Source of the DNA: Yamagishiella unicocca | Lineage: Eukaryota; Chlorophyta; Chlorophyceae; Chlamydomonadales; Volvocaceae | NCBI GenBank assembly: GCA_003116995.1 | Contig: BDSL01000065.1 | Location: 405,001-469,000, forward strand | Direction: 5' to 3' | Length of the DNA stretch: 64,000 bases | Shown here: one piece after another, positions 24,301 through 36,059 of the stretch | Layout: each line of letters opens with the position of its first letter | How positions within the stretch are numbered: the stretch's first letter is position 1 | Translations under genes and position numbers: made by a program | Notes under the pieces: model-generated | Seen by the model: the letters and a program-made list of their open reading frames with translations, nothing else | Databases searched by the model: none | Told to the model about the DNA's origin: nothing

Positions 24301-27300
24301 CCAGAACAGCAGCCGCAGGTCCGACACGCGGACGCCCGTGGCCCGACCTGTGACGCCCGCCGACGTGCAGAACGCCAGCCACCGCTGCTCGTCCATTTCC
24401 AGGATGCCGTACCCAGCGGCGGCGGGGCCGCCGCTGGCGGCCGCCGCGGCGGCGGCGGCTACCGCCGCCGACGACTCGGCCAGCGACGGCGGCGGCGCGC
24501 CAGCGGCCTCTGCGTGGCGCGGCGCGTCGGGTGACGCAGCGCGGCCGGGTGTGGGGCCGGAGCCGGGGCTCGGAGCAGGACCGCCGCGGCGAGCGGCGGC
24601 GGCGGCGGCAGCCGACGCGACTTCGGCGGCGGCGGCCTCGGCGCTGCCGCCGGAGGCGCTGGCGGCGCCCACCGCCGCCGACACCGCGGCTGTGTATACC
24701 TCCTCCGGTGTCGCGATGGAGTAGTAGGTGAAGGCGGACCGGATCAGGCCGAACGCCTCCAGGAGGGCCTCCCGCACCTGAGTCAGCTCCAGCTCCAACG
24801 CCACCCGGCCGCTCTTGCCGCGGACCTGTACGGCAGCGGATCCGGAAATCCGGACGGTTGCGGAATCAAGATGGATCCAGGCCCGGTGTGAGGGGAAAGG
24901 GGTCCCCCCGCGTCCCTTGGTGCTATTTATCACGTAGCTTACAGTGCATACTCCCTACATTTGATATACCACATTGACGCAAAATCGCAGTTACTTTCGT
25001 TGAGACGCCGTATCGGTTACGGTGCTTCTTCCAGTAGGGGGGCTATGTGTGTGCGTATCATAGGAGACGGGGTACTACTCCCTCGGTGGGCCATCGAACA
25101 GACCATCAAATAGGCCATTGAACCCAAGGCGCGCTCCGGCTGCGTACGGCACCATCCACGCACCGTCGTACCGTAAACCCAAGGACAGGACGATGTTATT
25201 AGAAATCCGGATTTCGCCCCCTCCCTCGCGCATTCGCGCCGGCCCCCGTTTCACCCCCGCTTCCCCCTTCCGTCCCTTCCTCCCTCGAGCAGCGCTGGCG
25301 ATCGCGCGCCGTTGCCCCCGTTAACCACCTGCCGTACCCCCAAATCCTCCCGTGCCACGAGCTTCATGAAGAGCATCTTGCTGACGGTGCGCGACCAGTC
25401 CAGGTTGAACTGGGCGGCGAGCACGCCGTCATTGTCGTACAGGTCCCTGCAGTACGGTACGACAGCACGAGGGGGGCAGCATCGCTCGGTACGCGGAACG
25501 ACGATGACGATGACGACAAAGACGCCCGCTTGTCGGCGCCAGGAATGTTATCCGATGGTCCTGCCGCACCACCCCACTCCAAAACCCTTCCATGTCGTTG
25601 CCACCACGGGCTTACCCCCCACTCCCGAGCCCGAGCTCGACTCGCTGCCCGAAGCCGAAGCCGAAGCACGCGTTCGACGGCATGCGGCCCAAACACGTGT
25701 AGGCCTCCTTCTGGGCCACTAGTTGCTTCGAGTCATGCGGAACGGGTCTTCCTCGCAACCCACCCACCTGGCGTCGCCTCGCTTCCGCTCCCGGAAGATC
25801 GAGGCATACACGTCCCAGGGCGGCCTGGCGTAGCCCCTGCCGCCCAGCATGGGCGGCACGGGCGCCCGCTCCACCGCCTCCCGCAGCATGACTGGGGGCA
25901 GGAAGAACGGTCGGTGGGCCTGGGGGGGAAGGGCGGGCGGCAGATGGCGGGCGGTGGAATGGGGTGGGTTAAAACGGCGTCAGCCTGGCTTGGTTGGGGA
26001 AGAAGGGGGTAGCGGAGCGGGTGGGTTGGCATACCGTGTAAACCACACTCTTTCCTTGGATCAGGGCGGTAAGGTTGCGTTTCGGTTTTCGAAAACGAAA
26101 AGACACAATTTCACCCCCCCGCCCGCCCGTCCGGCCGCCCCTCCACTCCCACCCCACCTGCAGCATGACCACTGCCTTGTCGTACTGGCTTCGGGGCTTG
26201 CCGGCGCTGGTGAGCGGCTCCCCCGCCACCTCCCCATGCAGCTGCCGCAGCCGCAGCTTGGCTCGCTCCACGGAGGAGCGGTAGTCCGCCTCCGCCTGGG
26301 CCGCTGACACCTCCTCGAAGGCAGCCGGGTTGAGGCGGCACAGCTGGATCAGGTACCTGCGGCGGTCCGGAGCCCGGCCGGCGGTTAGCGGTTAGGTCGT
26401 TTCGGTTGCGTGGTTGGGTGGGCGCGGTGCGGTCAGGGGCTGTGGCGGTTGTGGCGTCCCTGGGCATGGTCGAAGCATGACGCAAACAAAACACTAACAC
26501 CCTAAAACCCCCGGGCCCCTACCGCTCCGTTCGTATCCTGAACGTCTCGTCGAAGCGTGTCGCCCGGACGTCCTGCTCGTCCGCCAGCAGCGCCTCCCCG
26601 ATGGCGCCCAGCAACTGCTCCAGGTCCACCTCCATGGGGCGGTCCAGGGGGGCCTCCATGGAGGATATGACCTGGGGGGGGCCAGGGGGGGGCGCATACA
26701 AGCCGTTGACGCGAAAAGGACAGGGTAGTTGGCGCATGCAAGGCGGACACCGGGGGGCCCGGGGGGTGGGGCAGAGTGATCGTCGGCGGGGGCGCGTCAA
26801 AATGCCAACGCATGTGTGGAAGGGAGGGGAGCCCGTTTGGTGTACCATACCATGATGTACGACACACCCTCCGCCCCCCTCCCTCCGCCCCACCTGCGTC
26901 ACGTTGTGCGACTTGCTTCCGTCCCTCCTCCGCGCCAGCAGGTGCAGGTCAGGGCCCGAGCCGCCTTGGCCCAGTCGCTCCGGGGAGCTCACCCGCCCCC
27001 CCTCCCCCACCGCTGAGCCACGGGCGTGCGTGGAGAGGTGCGCTTGCGACATGATGGCCTCGACCCGCCGGGACCGCTCGCGGGCAGCCTGCAGGCCGTA
27101 CATACACACACACACAGTACGGCTGTCGGAAAATAGGTACGGCATGAGGTGAGGTGGAGCGTCCAGGTGTCGTACGGACAGTACGGAGGGTGGGTTCATG
27201 GGAGGTATGGAGTGCAGGGCGGCGTTGGCGGGTCCACAGCCGATCAGGGTTTCGTGGTGGTGGCGTGGGAAGTAGTGCGGCGGTGCCAGGGGTTTCAACG

Positions 27301-30300
27301 TCCCCCAGGGATGTCCCACAATGTCTTTTCCCGCCAGCACCGCCCCTCCCCAGGCAACCCGTGTGCCCTTGGCCGCCCAACGGCTTCAAACCCTGCCGCC
27401 CAACGGCTTCAAACCCTGCCGCCCAACGGCTTCAAACCCTGCCGCCCAACGCCTTCAAACCCTGCCGCCCAACGCCTTCAAACCCTGCCGCCCAACGCCT
27501 TCAAACCCTGCCGCCCGAACCCTAATCACGCCCTCCATCACCCCGCCAAGACCCACCTCAACCAGCCTGAACTCCTCGTTGGCTCGATCCAGTTGCTGCG
27601 CGAACTCGATCAGCGCATCCGGATCCAAACCCCCGTCGGCCGCGACGGCGGCGGCGGCGTCCAGCGTATCTGTGTCGTCCGCGCCGTCGCCCGTGTTGCT
27701 GGCGGAACGAAAAGCATCCTCCGGCGGCGGCGGCGGCGGTTGCTCCTGTGAGCCGGACAGCCGCTCGGCCACGCTGACGTGGACAGCTGCAACGGCGCCA
27801 TCAGCCCCCCGGTTCTTCCCCGGTCTCTCCATTAGCCCCTCCTCCCCCTCCTGCTGCTGATCTTGAGAGGCCTGTGGGGATCTTGACGCCGGCTGCTTAT
27901 CGCCACCCTCCCCACCCTGCTCACTGCCCTCCCCCTCCCCCTCCTCCCCCCCCTCCTCCCCCTCCTCCTCCTCCTCCTCCTCGTCGTCGTTGCCCTCCCC
28001 TCCCTTTTCGGAGGGGACCTCGCGGCGGGTGATGGAATGCAGGGCGCGGGGCACCTTGTACGACAGCGCCGTACGGAGCGTTTTGTACGACTGCGTCGCG
28101 CGGGTTTTCAATGATTGCGTGGCGGTGGACGGTCTCCCGCGCCGGCCAGTGGTGAGCACTGCGGCGGCCAGAGGGGGAGAAGAGGGTTAAGCTGTTTTAG
28201 GGGTTAGGGCGTTAGGTTTTTAAGTTCTTCGGGTTTGGGTTGCACACAAGGCGGGACAAGGCACACAGGCTCGATGGCTTGTGTATTAACGGCAGAAGGT
28301 AAACCCGCCGGGTGGGCGTCCGTCCAGCCCAAATTGTGAACATCACCACACTGTAACCCTGCTGGCGAGTCCTGGCATCAGGCGGCACCTGTCCCAAAAC
28401 CCAAAACCCTCCCTCAAACTGCTCCTCCTCGTCTTCCTCGCAATCCCTCAAATCACTCACGCATCATCTTCCTCACAATCCCTCAAACCACTCACGCATC
28501 GTAAGCGACCGGACCAGCCGAGCTTGCCGTCGCTCCGCCGCTTCGCGCTCCTCCTCCTCCTCCTCCAACTGCTCTGCCTCGTCTGCCTGCGCCCCAGCCT
28601 CGCCCTCGCCGTCCGCTGCCGCCACCGCTGCTGCCGCCGCCGCCGCGGCGGAGGACGTGGTCGAGGTACGGCGGCTGCCCGCACTGGCGGCGCGATCCGT
28701 CCCGGACGTGGATGCCCGCCCCGGCGCGTCAGCCAGGGTTCGCTCACCTGTCTCCACCTGGCGAACAAGGTTACCGTTTTTGGAGGTTTCGCCAGGTTAC
28801 CGCTTTTGGAGGTTAACGCTTAGGGTTTTAGGGTTATAGGGTTTCAGGGTGCTAGGGCCGCCGTCCCGTTAGCGACTGGGTTCACCAACAGGCGGTGATC
28901 AACCGCTTCGCCACCACCGCCACTGCCACGGCCGTGGCTGCCACCTTCCCCCCATGCGCACATCCCTGCCATGCCCGGGGCCATCTCCAATACCGCGGCG
29001 TGCCAAACCCTCCTTCCCCCTCGCCCCCCCTCCTTTCCTCCCATACCCCCTCGCCCCCTCCCTTCCTCTCATACCCCCTCGCCCCCTGCTTTCCTCCCAC
29101 ACCCCCTCGCCGCCCCACCTGCTTCAGCGCCGCCCGCACCAGATCCATGCCGCTGAGGTTGTTGAGCACCACACGGCTCGCAGCTACGGAGGCGCTGACG
29201 CCCTTGCCCGCCCCTCCGGCAAGGTGGTGCGGGTGGGGGCTTGTGGAGTGGGGGTTGTGGTGGACCTGGTGCTGGTTGTGACGCTCCGTCTGGAGGGTGG
29301 TGATGCGAGCTTGCAGTCGCGTGCGGCTGGGGCTGTCAGGCGGGGGCGGGGATGTGCGAGGGGCGAGAGGGCGGCGGCAGGGCGGTTGGCGGTTGACGGT
29401 TGGGGGCTCCGGAGACGGAACGGGCCAGGGGTCGCGCATGGCGATGGGGGGGCGTGAGGGGAAGACCCGTGGGTCGGTACTGAATAGGAAGACCGATTAG
29501 GAAGCGTTTGGTACACACGGCTGGAGATGTATGCTGGAGGAGTTGGGATCGGGGGCCTGACGAAGGAGGGAGTGGGAGGAAGGGGACCGCTAACCTTTTG
29601 CTGCTCGCCACACAGGAGCGCAAGCGCTTTCTAGCGCCAGACAGGAGCGCGTGTGCTCTCCAGCCCTGGAACAAGTGACCCCGTGACTGAACGCCGCTCC
29701 TCGCCTCGCCATTCCCCTCCCTGCAGCACAAACCATTCCCCTCCCTGCAGCACAAACCATTCCCCTCCCTGCAGCACAAACCATTCCCCTCCCTGCAGCA
29801 CAAACCATTCCCCTCCCTGCAGCACAAACCATTCCCCTCCCTGCAGCACAAACCATTCCCCTCCCTGCAGCACAAACCATTCCCCTCCCTGCAGCACAAA
29901 CCATTCCCTCGCCCTCAGCCACCTGCACCCGCCCTCCCACCTGCCCTGCACCCGCCCGTCAAGACCCAGCATCGGGTACCCTGGCCCACTCCACCCACCC
30001 ACCCACCCACCCGGCTTACCCGCTACCCCACCCACCCGCCCACTCCTACCTTTGGCTGCCTTCGATCTGTGCCTCCGTCATCCCCGGCCTCCCAGCCGAC
30101 CACTGCCTTGGCGACACCGAGGTGCTGCTACCGGCGCCCGGACCCCCGGGGGACTGAGCAGCGCCGCCGCCAGCCCCCGGCGGCTCCCCGCTGGCGCTTT
30201 GCGACTCCGAGCCGCCGCCGCCGCCGCCGCCGCCGCTGGCGTCGCCGTCAGCGTCCCTAGCTGCCCCCCCGCTCGCCCCCGCCGCCGGTGGCAGATGCTC

Positions 30301-33300
30301 TGGTGAGCTCATCCGCATCCGCAACGGCAGCGGCGGCACCAACGGCTCACCCAAGCCGTCTCTCCGTCCGGAGGTCAGCCTGGGGTAGGAGCTCCCCCGC
30401 GGCGGCGCCGGCCTGCCGGCCACACCGCCGCCGCCGCCGCCGCCAGCCCCGCCGCCGCCGGCTCCGTCCCCGAGCGCGGGCAGCATGTTATATGTGGAGG
30501 TGAAGTGGTGGTGGTTGGGCAGCTGCTGCTGCTGGGGCAGGGGCAGGGGGGACGCGGTTGCCGTACGCAGCGGCGGCGACAGCGGCGCACCTGGCGGCGG
30601 CGGCGGCGTGGATTGCTGGCGGCCGTACGCACCGCACCGCGACCCGCCAGTGTCCGACCGCCGCGCAGACATATGGCTGCCGCCGCCGCCGCCGCCGCCG
30701 CCGGCGGCGGCGGCGCGCGGCGAGTTGGCGTACGTGTTAAGCTGCAGCGCGGAGCGCTGAGGCGACAGCGGCAGGTTCGGCGCCGCCGCCGGGTTGGGTG
30801 ACCGCGCCGGCGGCGGCGGGTCGCCGTCGTCGCCGCCGTCGGCCATCGCCGCCGCCAGGTCCGTCTGGGAGGGCTGCCCGGAGGCCATGAGAGATCCGGA
30901 ACTAGCGCTGGATCTCAGCGCCGCGTCCACAGAGTCGGATCCAGACGCCGCCGCCGCCGCCAGCACCGCCGTCATGCCCGTCCGGCGCAGGCTGTGGGGT
31001 CCGGGCTGGTCGAGGGTAATGAGCCGTGGGACCGGTACGCCGTCCGCCGTGTTGGTGAGAACCACCACCGCCTCCCGCCCATGCGGCAGCCCGTCGATCG
31101 AAGCGGCACCGTCGAAGCAGATCTGCTCCGGGTGGTTGGGGGTTGGGGGTTGGGGGACCCAGCGGACGGGAGCGGGCAGGAGGAGTGAATTGAGGGCACA
31201 GCCTAATAGCCAATGCATCTGGGTGAGACAGCAAGCTCACCGGTCCCCCCCCTCCGCCCCGTTTCCTTGCCGCGCCTCTCCTCTGGACCACCACCTTCAT
31301 CGCCCTTGGTTTATCGGCAGTGGATTCACGGATTCTCTTATAACCCCCGCACTGCCGTATTACTTCATCGCCCCCACCCTGCAAGCCCTTTGCGCCGCTC
31401 CATCACTGCTCCTTCCCCCTGTTCGTTACCCTCACCCACCCACCGCCGCCCCATATTCGCCGGCTGGTTTCTGCCCTCCGTTTCCTATGTTGTGTAACCG
31501 GGTCTTCTCGCCACTCCCCGCCCCATTGAACCGATGTCGTACCTCCTGCAGGTCCATCAGGGGGGCTCCGTTGGGCGACGAGATGATGAAGTGGTTTTCG
31601 AACTGCCCCGGGTCCAGCGCCAGGAAGCGCTGAAGGTGCGCCGCTGACTCGGAGCCCTGGCGGTGGGATAGCGGGGAGGGGTGCGAGGAAGACCCGTGGA
31701 TGCGAGAAACACCGTTTAGGACCGACGGTCCGAGATGCATGCTGCAAGGGGTGGGGCCAGCGGGGAGGGGTGGCGGGGGCAGCGGCAGCGGCAGGGGCTG
31801 GCTGGCCGGCGCAAACCCACGTGTCTGCACGTCCTTGCCCTTTCCCCCAGCCGGGTCCATAACCCCTAACAACCCCCTCCAGTCCCGCGCTCCCCACGCG
31901 TCAGCGCACTCAGCAATTACCCTGTGCCCGTGACCTACCCCCCAATCTCAATTAGAAATGACCCTGCACCCGTGACCTGCCCCCAATCCTCAGCCCCCCA
32001 CTTCTGAGGCCAGCCCCCCCAGGGCTCGGACCACCGGCCGCACGCCTCGCGCCCCCCGCCTCCACCGCACTCGTACACGGGGTTTTCGTTTTCCTCGCAC
32101 CCCCCCTCCCGCACCTGCAGCACCGCAGCGGCTCGGCTGCTGAGCGCCAGCGGGGCAGCTCCCGGGGGCATGCCCGGCAGCAGCTGCTGCGGCCCCATCG
32201 CTGGGGTCGGCACACCGCCACTGAGGCTGCCGCCCGGCGGGGTGGCGGGCCTGGCGGCGAAGCTAAACGACATCGACCCGGGGCCAGCGCCTGGGGGCCT
32301 CCGGCCTACACCGCCCGGGGGTGCGTTCCAGGCGCGGCCGTGGCCGTGGCCGTGGCCGCCGGCAGCGTGTTGCTCTGGGGCCGCGTTGATCCGAACCGTG
32401 GGGCCGCCGCCGCGGCCGCGGCCCGGCCCGCCGGTTTGTTGGTGCTGGTGGGGGTGGTGCTTCTGGTGTTGCTGCTGGGCTCTGAAGTCGTCCATGATGT
32501 GCTCGAGCGTCTCCAGGGGGAGGGACGCGATGGAGATCTGCAGGTGGGGGGGAGTGTATAAAAACGTTTTACGCAACGGGACAGGATAGTTGGCGCATGG
32601 TCGTCGGAGGTGGGGGGGAGGGGCGAGGGCCGGCCGGGGCGCTGTCAGGAGGGACGGGGGTACGGGCCTGGTGGGGGCGGGGATGCGACGCAGACCACCA
32701 CCACCACAACCATCACGATGTGGCCGCAAGGACGTGGGGCTGGGGCCGGAGCGCGTCCATGAGGGATGTGGAGGGGTGCGGGAGGGCGTCCATGAGGGAC
32801 GTGGAGGGGTGCGGGAGCGCGTCCGTGAGGGGGTTTGTGAGGAAAGCCCCTGGGCCGGCACTGAGTTGTAAAACCGATTAGGAAGACCATGAGGGGGTTG
32901 GGTGAGCGCGTCCGTGAGGATGTGTCGCGGAGGGCCATCCTGGCGATGTGGGTCGGGCAGTGTAGGGGCTCCGCCCTCGAGGCCAGGCCGGGTGCGGGCG
33001 TTTCGGTTGCCTAAACTCCTAAAACTAACAAAACTGTGAGCCCGGGCGGGCCGTATTAATACGGTACTCCATCGCATTAGATAGCACCGCATCAAAGGGA
33101 GGGAGGTGCATGGCAAGCAGCGGGTTCCGCCAGCTTGCCGTCGCCCGCCCCCACACCGTCAGGATCTGGCAGCTCTACTGGAGCTTCAGGAGCAGCCGTG
33201 CCTGGGCCCTTCCTCAAGCCCTTGGGAAGCTGCCTGGGGCTCCCTCAAGCCCTTGGGAAACTCCAGCGCATGTAAGGCCTTCCCCCTCGACTGCTACCCC

Positions 33301-33678
33301 TCCTACTGCCTCGGTCTAAAAGCGGGAACACGATCGCACGCTTGCTGGATGGAATGTGGACGGCCTCGCCACCTCAAGCCAGCCTCCCCGCAGCCCCAGG
33401 ATCCCAAATACCTTTGAAGCGGTGCTGGATGCATAGCTCATTTCCTTCCGGGGCGGGCCACCCATGGCCGACATGCCGCTCCGCTCGCGGCCCAAGGGAG
33501 ATGTGGAGCCACCGCCACCGCCACCGAGACTAGCTAGACCGATGGCTGGCAGCGCGGCGGAGGTGTTGGACCCGCCCAACACGATTCCCGGCACCGGGGA
33601 ATTGCCATGACCGTGGCCGGCCGTCGCAGCCATACTCGCTGGACCCACGGCCTTGCGTCGGCCCTGTGTTGCCGGCAT
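21321..33678 (-). CDS. Large multi-exon protein of unknown function, 1657 aa
   Basis: Nineteen exons (minus): 33678-33412, 32537-32115, 31656-31543, 31122-30050, 29194-29119, 28757-28496, 28158-27557, 27088-26894, 26671-26523, 26356-26158, 25919-25768, 25446-25338, 24825-24230, 24063-23911, 23741-23657, 23465-23381, 23004-22910, 22210-22045 and 21493-21321. They sum to 1658 codons with every phase agreeing. The 29194 acceptor and the 25338 donor (alternative 25329) are the least certain. Residues 1-1000 are mostly low-complexity (Gly, Pro, Gln, Ala and Glu runs) with islands such as LPLETLEHIMDDF. Residues ~1004-1657 are helical and ordered, with MRFEFMEALVRAAFGRY, VDPNDFRRQRLY and LAFAWSQMVVVDELK. 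I associate this layout with an uncharacterised protein family in flagellated algae and other protists, from memory. A ciliary or cytoskeletal role is conceivable but unproven. No catalytic motif, signal peptide or membrane span is visible. Confidence 0.78.
22215..22595. repeat. Intronic 9/12-bp minisatellite next to a splice acceptor
   Basis: About 380 bp of GGCAGAGGT units interspersed with GGCAGCAGAGGT, inside the intron 22211-22909 of the minus-strand gene. On the transcribed strand it is CACCTCTGCC-rich and ends just before the acceptor at 22210, so it forms an enormous polypyrimidine-like tract. Confidence 0.9.
23015..23220. repeat. Intronic minisatellite, 24-bp unit, about 8.5 copies
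   Basis: Unit GGTGCATGGGCGTTTGGCGG plus four bases, nearly identical in all copies, within the intron 23005-23380 of the 1657-residue gene. Confidence 0.9.
27366..27522. repeat. Intronic minisatellite, 23-bp unit, about seven copies
   Basis: Unit CCCAACGGCTTCAAACCCTG plus CCG, with a G/C change (GGCTTC to GCCTTC) separating the first and last copies, within the intron 27089-27556. Confidence 0.88.
28440..28500 (-). repeat. Tandem duplication carrying a second copy of a splice donor
   Basis: A ~35-bp block containing GATGCGTGAGTG and TTTGAGGGATTG is present twice in tandem. The upstream copy provides the GTGAGT donor used after exon 28757-28496. The downstream copy preserves a second intact donor 35 nt away, but using it would run into a TGA. 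Confidence 0.7.
29710..29912. repeat. Intronic minisatellite, 24-bp unit, about eight copies
   Basis: Unit CATTCCCCTCCCTGCAGCAC plus AAAC, each with a PstI-like CTGCAG, within the intron 29195-30049 of the 1657-residue gene. Copies are almost identical. Confidence 0.9.
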
Positions 33679-34481
33679 GCAGGGCCGTTGGAACAGCGTC
33701 GCTGAGGGAGACGCCCGAGCAGCATAACCGCGAAGCACGAGTACGCACCTTAATAGCCCAGGACGGGCATTGCTCGCCTGCAACGCCCCAGTAAGCTAAA
33801 CATTGCCGAGCAGCGTTCTGTCGAAGTCACCTAAACTACACAAACAAAACTGATCTTCTCAGTATTCACAGAGCTACAATTGCACCTATGCAGAAGGGTT
33901 TAAAGTGGTGTTTGGAAACTTCGAAGCGTCTGGACTGGATAGAGCGTGCCCGATACCTCAACGTTCGTAAAGGGCTTTGGGTAAGTGAAGCCGTACTTGT
34001 TAAATTGACATAAATTGGTAGATGCATAGCTGCCCGAGTTGTGCTCAATAGCACAGGAGGTACGGCAATTTGTTACCGCAAGTCCGGTATCGGTAATCTC
34101 CGCAGCTTGCGGAGCAAGTAGAGACGTTTGGTCCTCTGCTGTGGGGTTTTCAATTACCTGCGCGGATTACTAGCACCAATTGCGTTTGGTGCACAAATTG
34201 TGCTCACTGCTGCTCCTCGCTGCTCTCGGGGCATTACCCTGTGGTTCAATTTGCCTCTGATCAGGTCTGTGTGTCGCAAGAAACCTTTAGATCGCTCTTG
34301 CCGAGGTGTGCATTGTGCCGGCCCTCCACGACGGCGCTCTCGCTCTTCGTTGGGCTTCATCGCTGGATCGCTTTACATCATCCGCTTGTAAATTGCCAAA
34401 GGAGCGAAATCCTGGTGGTGCTTGCGGCTCGCAGGCTTTGCGGGGCCTCGCTGTGGGCGGCGGCGACGACGCAGTGCAGCT
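33679..34481. other. Divergent intergenic region
   Basis: It lies between the minus-strand gene starting at 33678 and the plus-strand candidate exons beginning at 34482, so it probably holds both promoters. No TATA box is evident and no other gene is supported. Confidence 0.4.
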
Positions 34482-34934
34482 ATGGAGCTCGCCTTTACGG
34501 GCGGCTTCGCCTGGGCCGCATGGCAGGTTGTTGGAAGGCTACAAAGGCATGCGGCCAAGATTGAGAAAAATGTGGATGACGGGCTGCTGCTAGGTCAATG
34601 GGAGGACGAGTGCAAGGAGATGGCGGTGAGCAAGGAAGCATGCACGCGCGTCGCCGATGTCTGAAGCTCCATGATTTCCCGTTTATACACGCCGCACACC
34701 CAAAATAGCACGTCGGAGTGCTCGCAACGTTCAAGCCTCGCCGCAAGGCGACGGCTGGTACTCGTCGCGACGCAAGCGGGTGGCTTCGCGATTGCGCCCA
34801 TCATTATCGCCCGGTATCCCTTACAGCAGATCTGCGCAGCAGCTTTAGCGACTCGGCGGCGGCCATTATCACCCGCAGCTGCCCCCCTGCCTGCGTCCCA
34901 TGCAGCCCTCTCCAGCAGTCGCGACTCCGGCGAG
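34482..34934 (+). CDS. Candidate 5' exons of the UAP-like fusion gene (tentative)
   Basis: Two possible exons: 34482-34625, starting MELAFTGGFAWAAWQVVGR and continuing with a charged helix to a GTGAGC donor; and 34827-34934 after CCCTTACAG, ending at GTAACC. Both are in phase 0. The next exon would start at 36033 after CGGCTGCCAG and read AKKQRASPA into the ATG at 36060, also in phase 0. The consistent phase is suggestive, but the second exon has poor composition. If real, the large protein gains about 93 N-terminal residues and the MGQGAS start is internal. Confidence 0.25.
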
Positions 34935-36059
34935 GTAACCCTCAGCATGCGTGCTGCATGCTGAGGACATTCACAGTCATACTGCATGCTGAAACCTGTT
35001 TGGGGGTTGCTGGGGTGTGTCGATGGATGGTCCGCATGCTGAGGGGGGCAGGTGACCCCCAAAGGAATCGCACTCGAGACTATGGCAACCGTGATTTGCT
35101 ACGTGGGCATGGCTGCCTGCACCCGGCACCTAGGAGGGTTATGGGTCGGTGCCCGGGTAGGCCGGTGGGCCCCACGCGGTGGGCCGGATCTGCTTCCAAC
35201 AAGCTGGCAAAGCTGTGCTTAGCAACACCGGCAACAGCGACAGCAGCAGCGGCGGCGGTGGGCTATGTGATAACGTGTGCGGGAGGGCAGCCCCGCCCCG
35301 TGCCGCCCCGCGCAGCATGTGGGAAGACCCGTATCGGGGTTGGGATGGTGCCTGTGGTGTGGTGTGGACGTAGGCAGCTGGGGGGTTCGAGGGAGCTGGG
35401 GGGTGGGGTGGCTCGTAGATGCCGGGTGTCACTCGGCGGGCCTGAATGTGGAGTTCAATGGGGGGGAAGCCAGTTGGGCTCGTCGCTGCCGTCGGACGGA
35501 CAGGAGAGGGGGGCAATCGGTGAACCAGCGTCGGAAGGGGTGGGCAGGAAGGAGATGGGTGCGGGTGCGGGTATGGAGAGAGCCGGGGTTTGGCTGCTGC
35601 CGGGTTCCGAAGCGGCGCCGTTGGGGGTAGATGGCCGCGAATGGGGGCACGAGGCGGTGGTGGGGAGGACAGCTGCCGTACAGCCCAGGAGCCTGAGGCG
35701 GGAGGGGCGGGGCGGCCCCGGGGGAGTCTCCCCGCCTCGCTGCATGGCTGGGCTCCGCTGCACAACTGGGCGGCGACCGACCCGGGGGTCGGTGCGAGCG
35801 CCACCGGTGAAGTCCGCTCCCTTTAGGACTTGCGCAGCGCAGTCCTCCCATTTTATTGACCCAGTACGTCGCGGTGTTGCTGACGTGCTCCTCCACCCCT
35901 GTTGCCTCTTCCCTGGTCTTCTCGCTTCCCCCCGGATTTTCCCCATGGTTTTTATCGGGGATTCCAACCGGGTTTTCCAACCGAGTTTCCCCCCCGGGTT
36001 TCCCTCGACCCTCCCTTCCCCCCGGCTGCCAGGCAAAGAAGCAGCGCGCCTCTCCCGCC

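Noticed and set aside
29336..30306. Frames with repeated CCREGNGL, EWFVLQGG or NHSPPCST
   Set aside because: All six frames of the 24-bp intronic minisatellite stay open; not genes.
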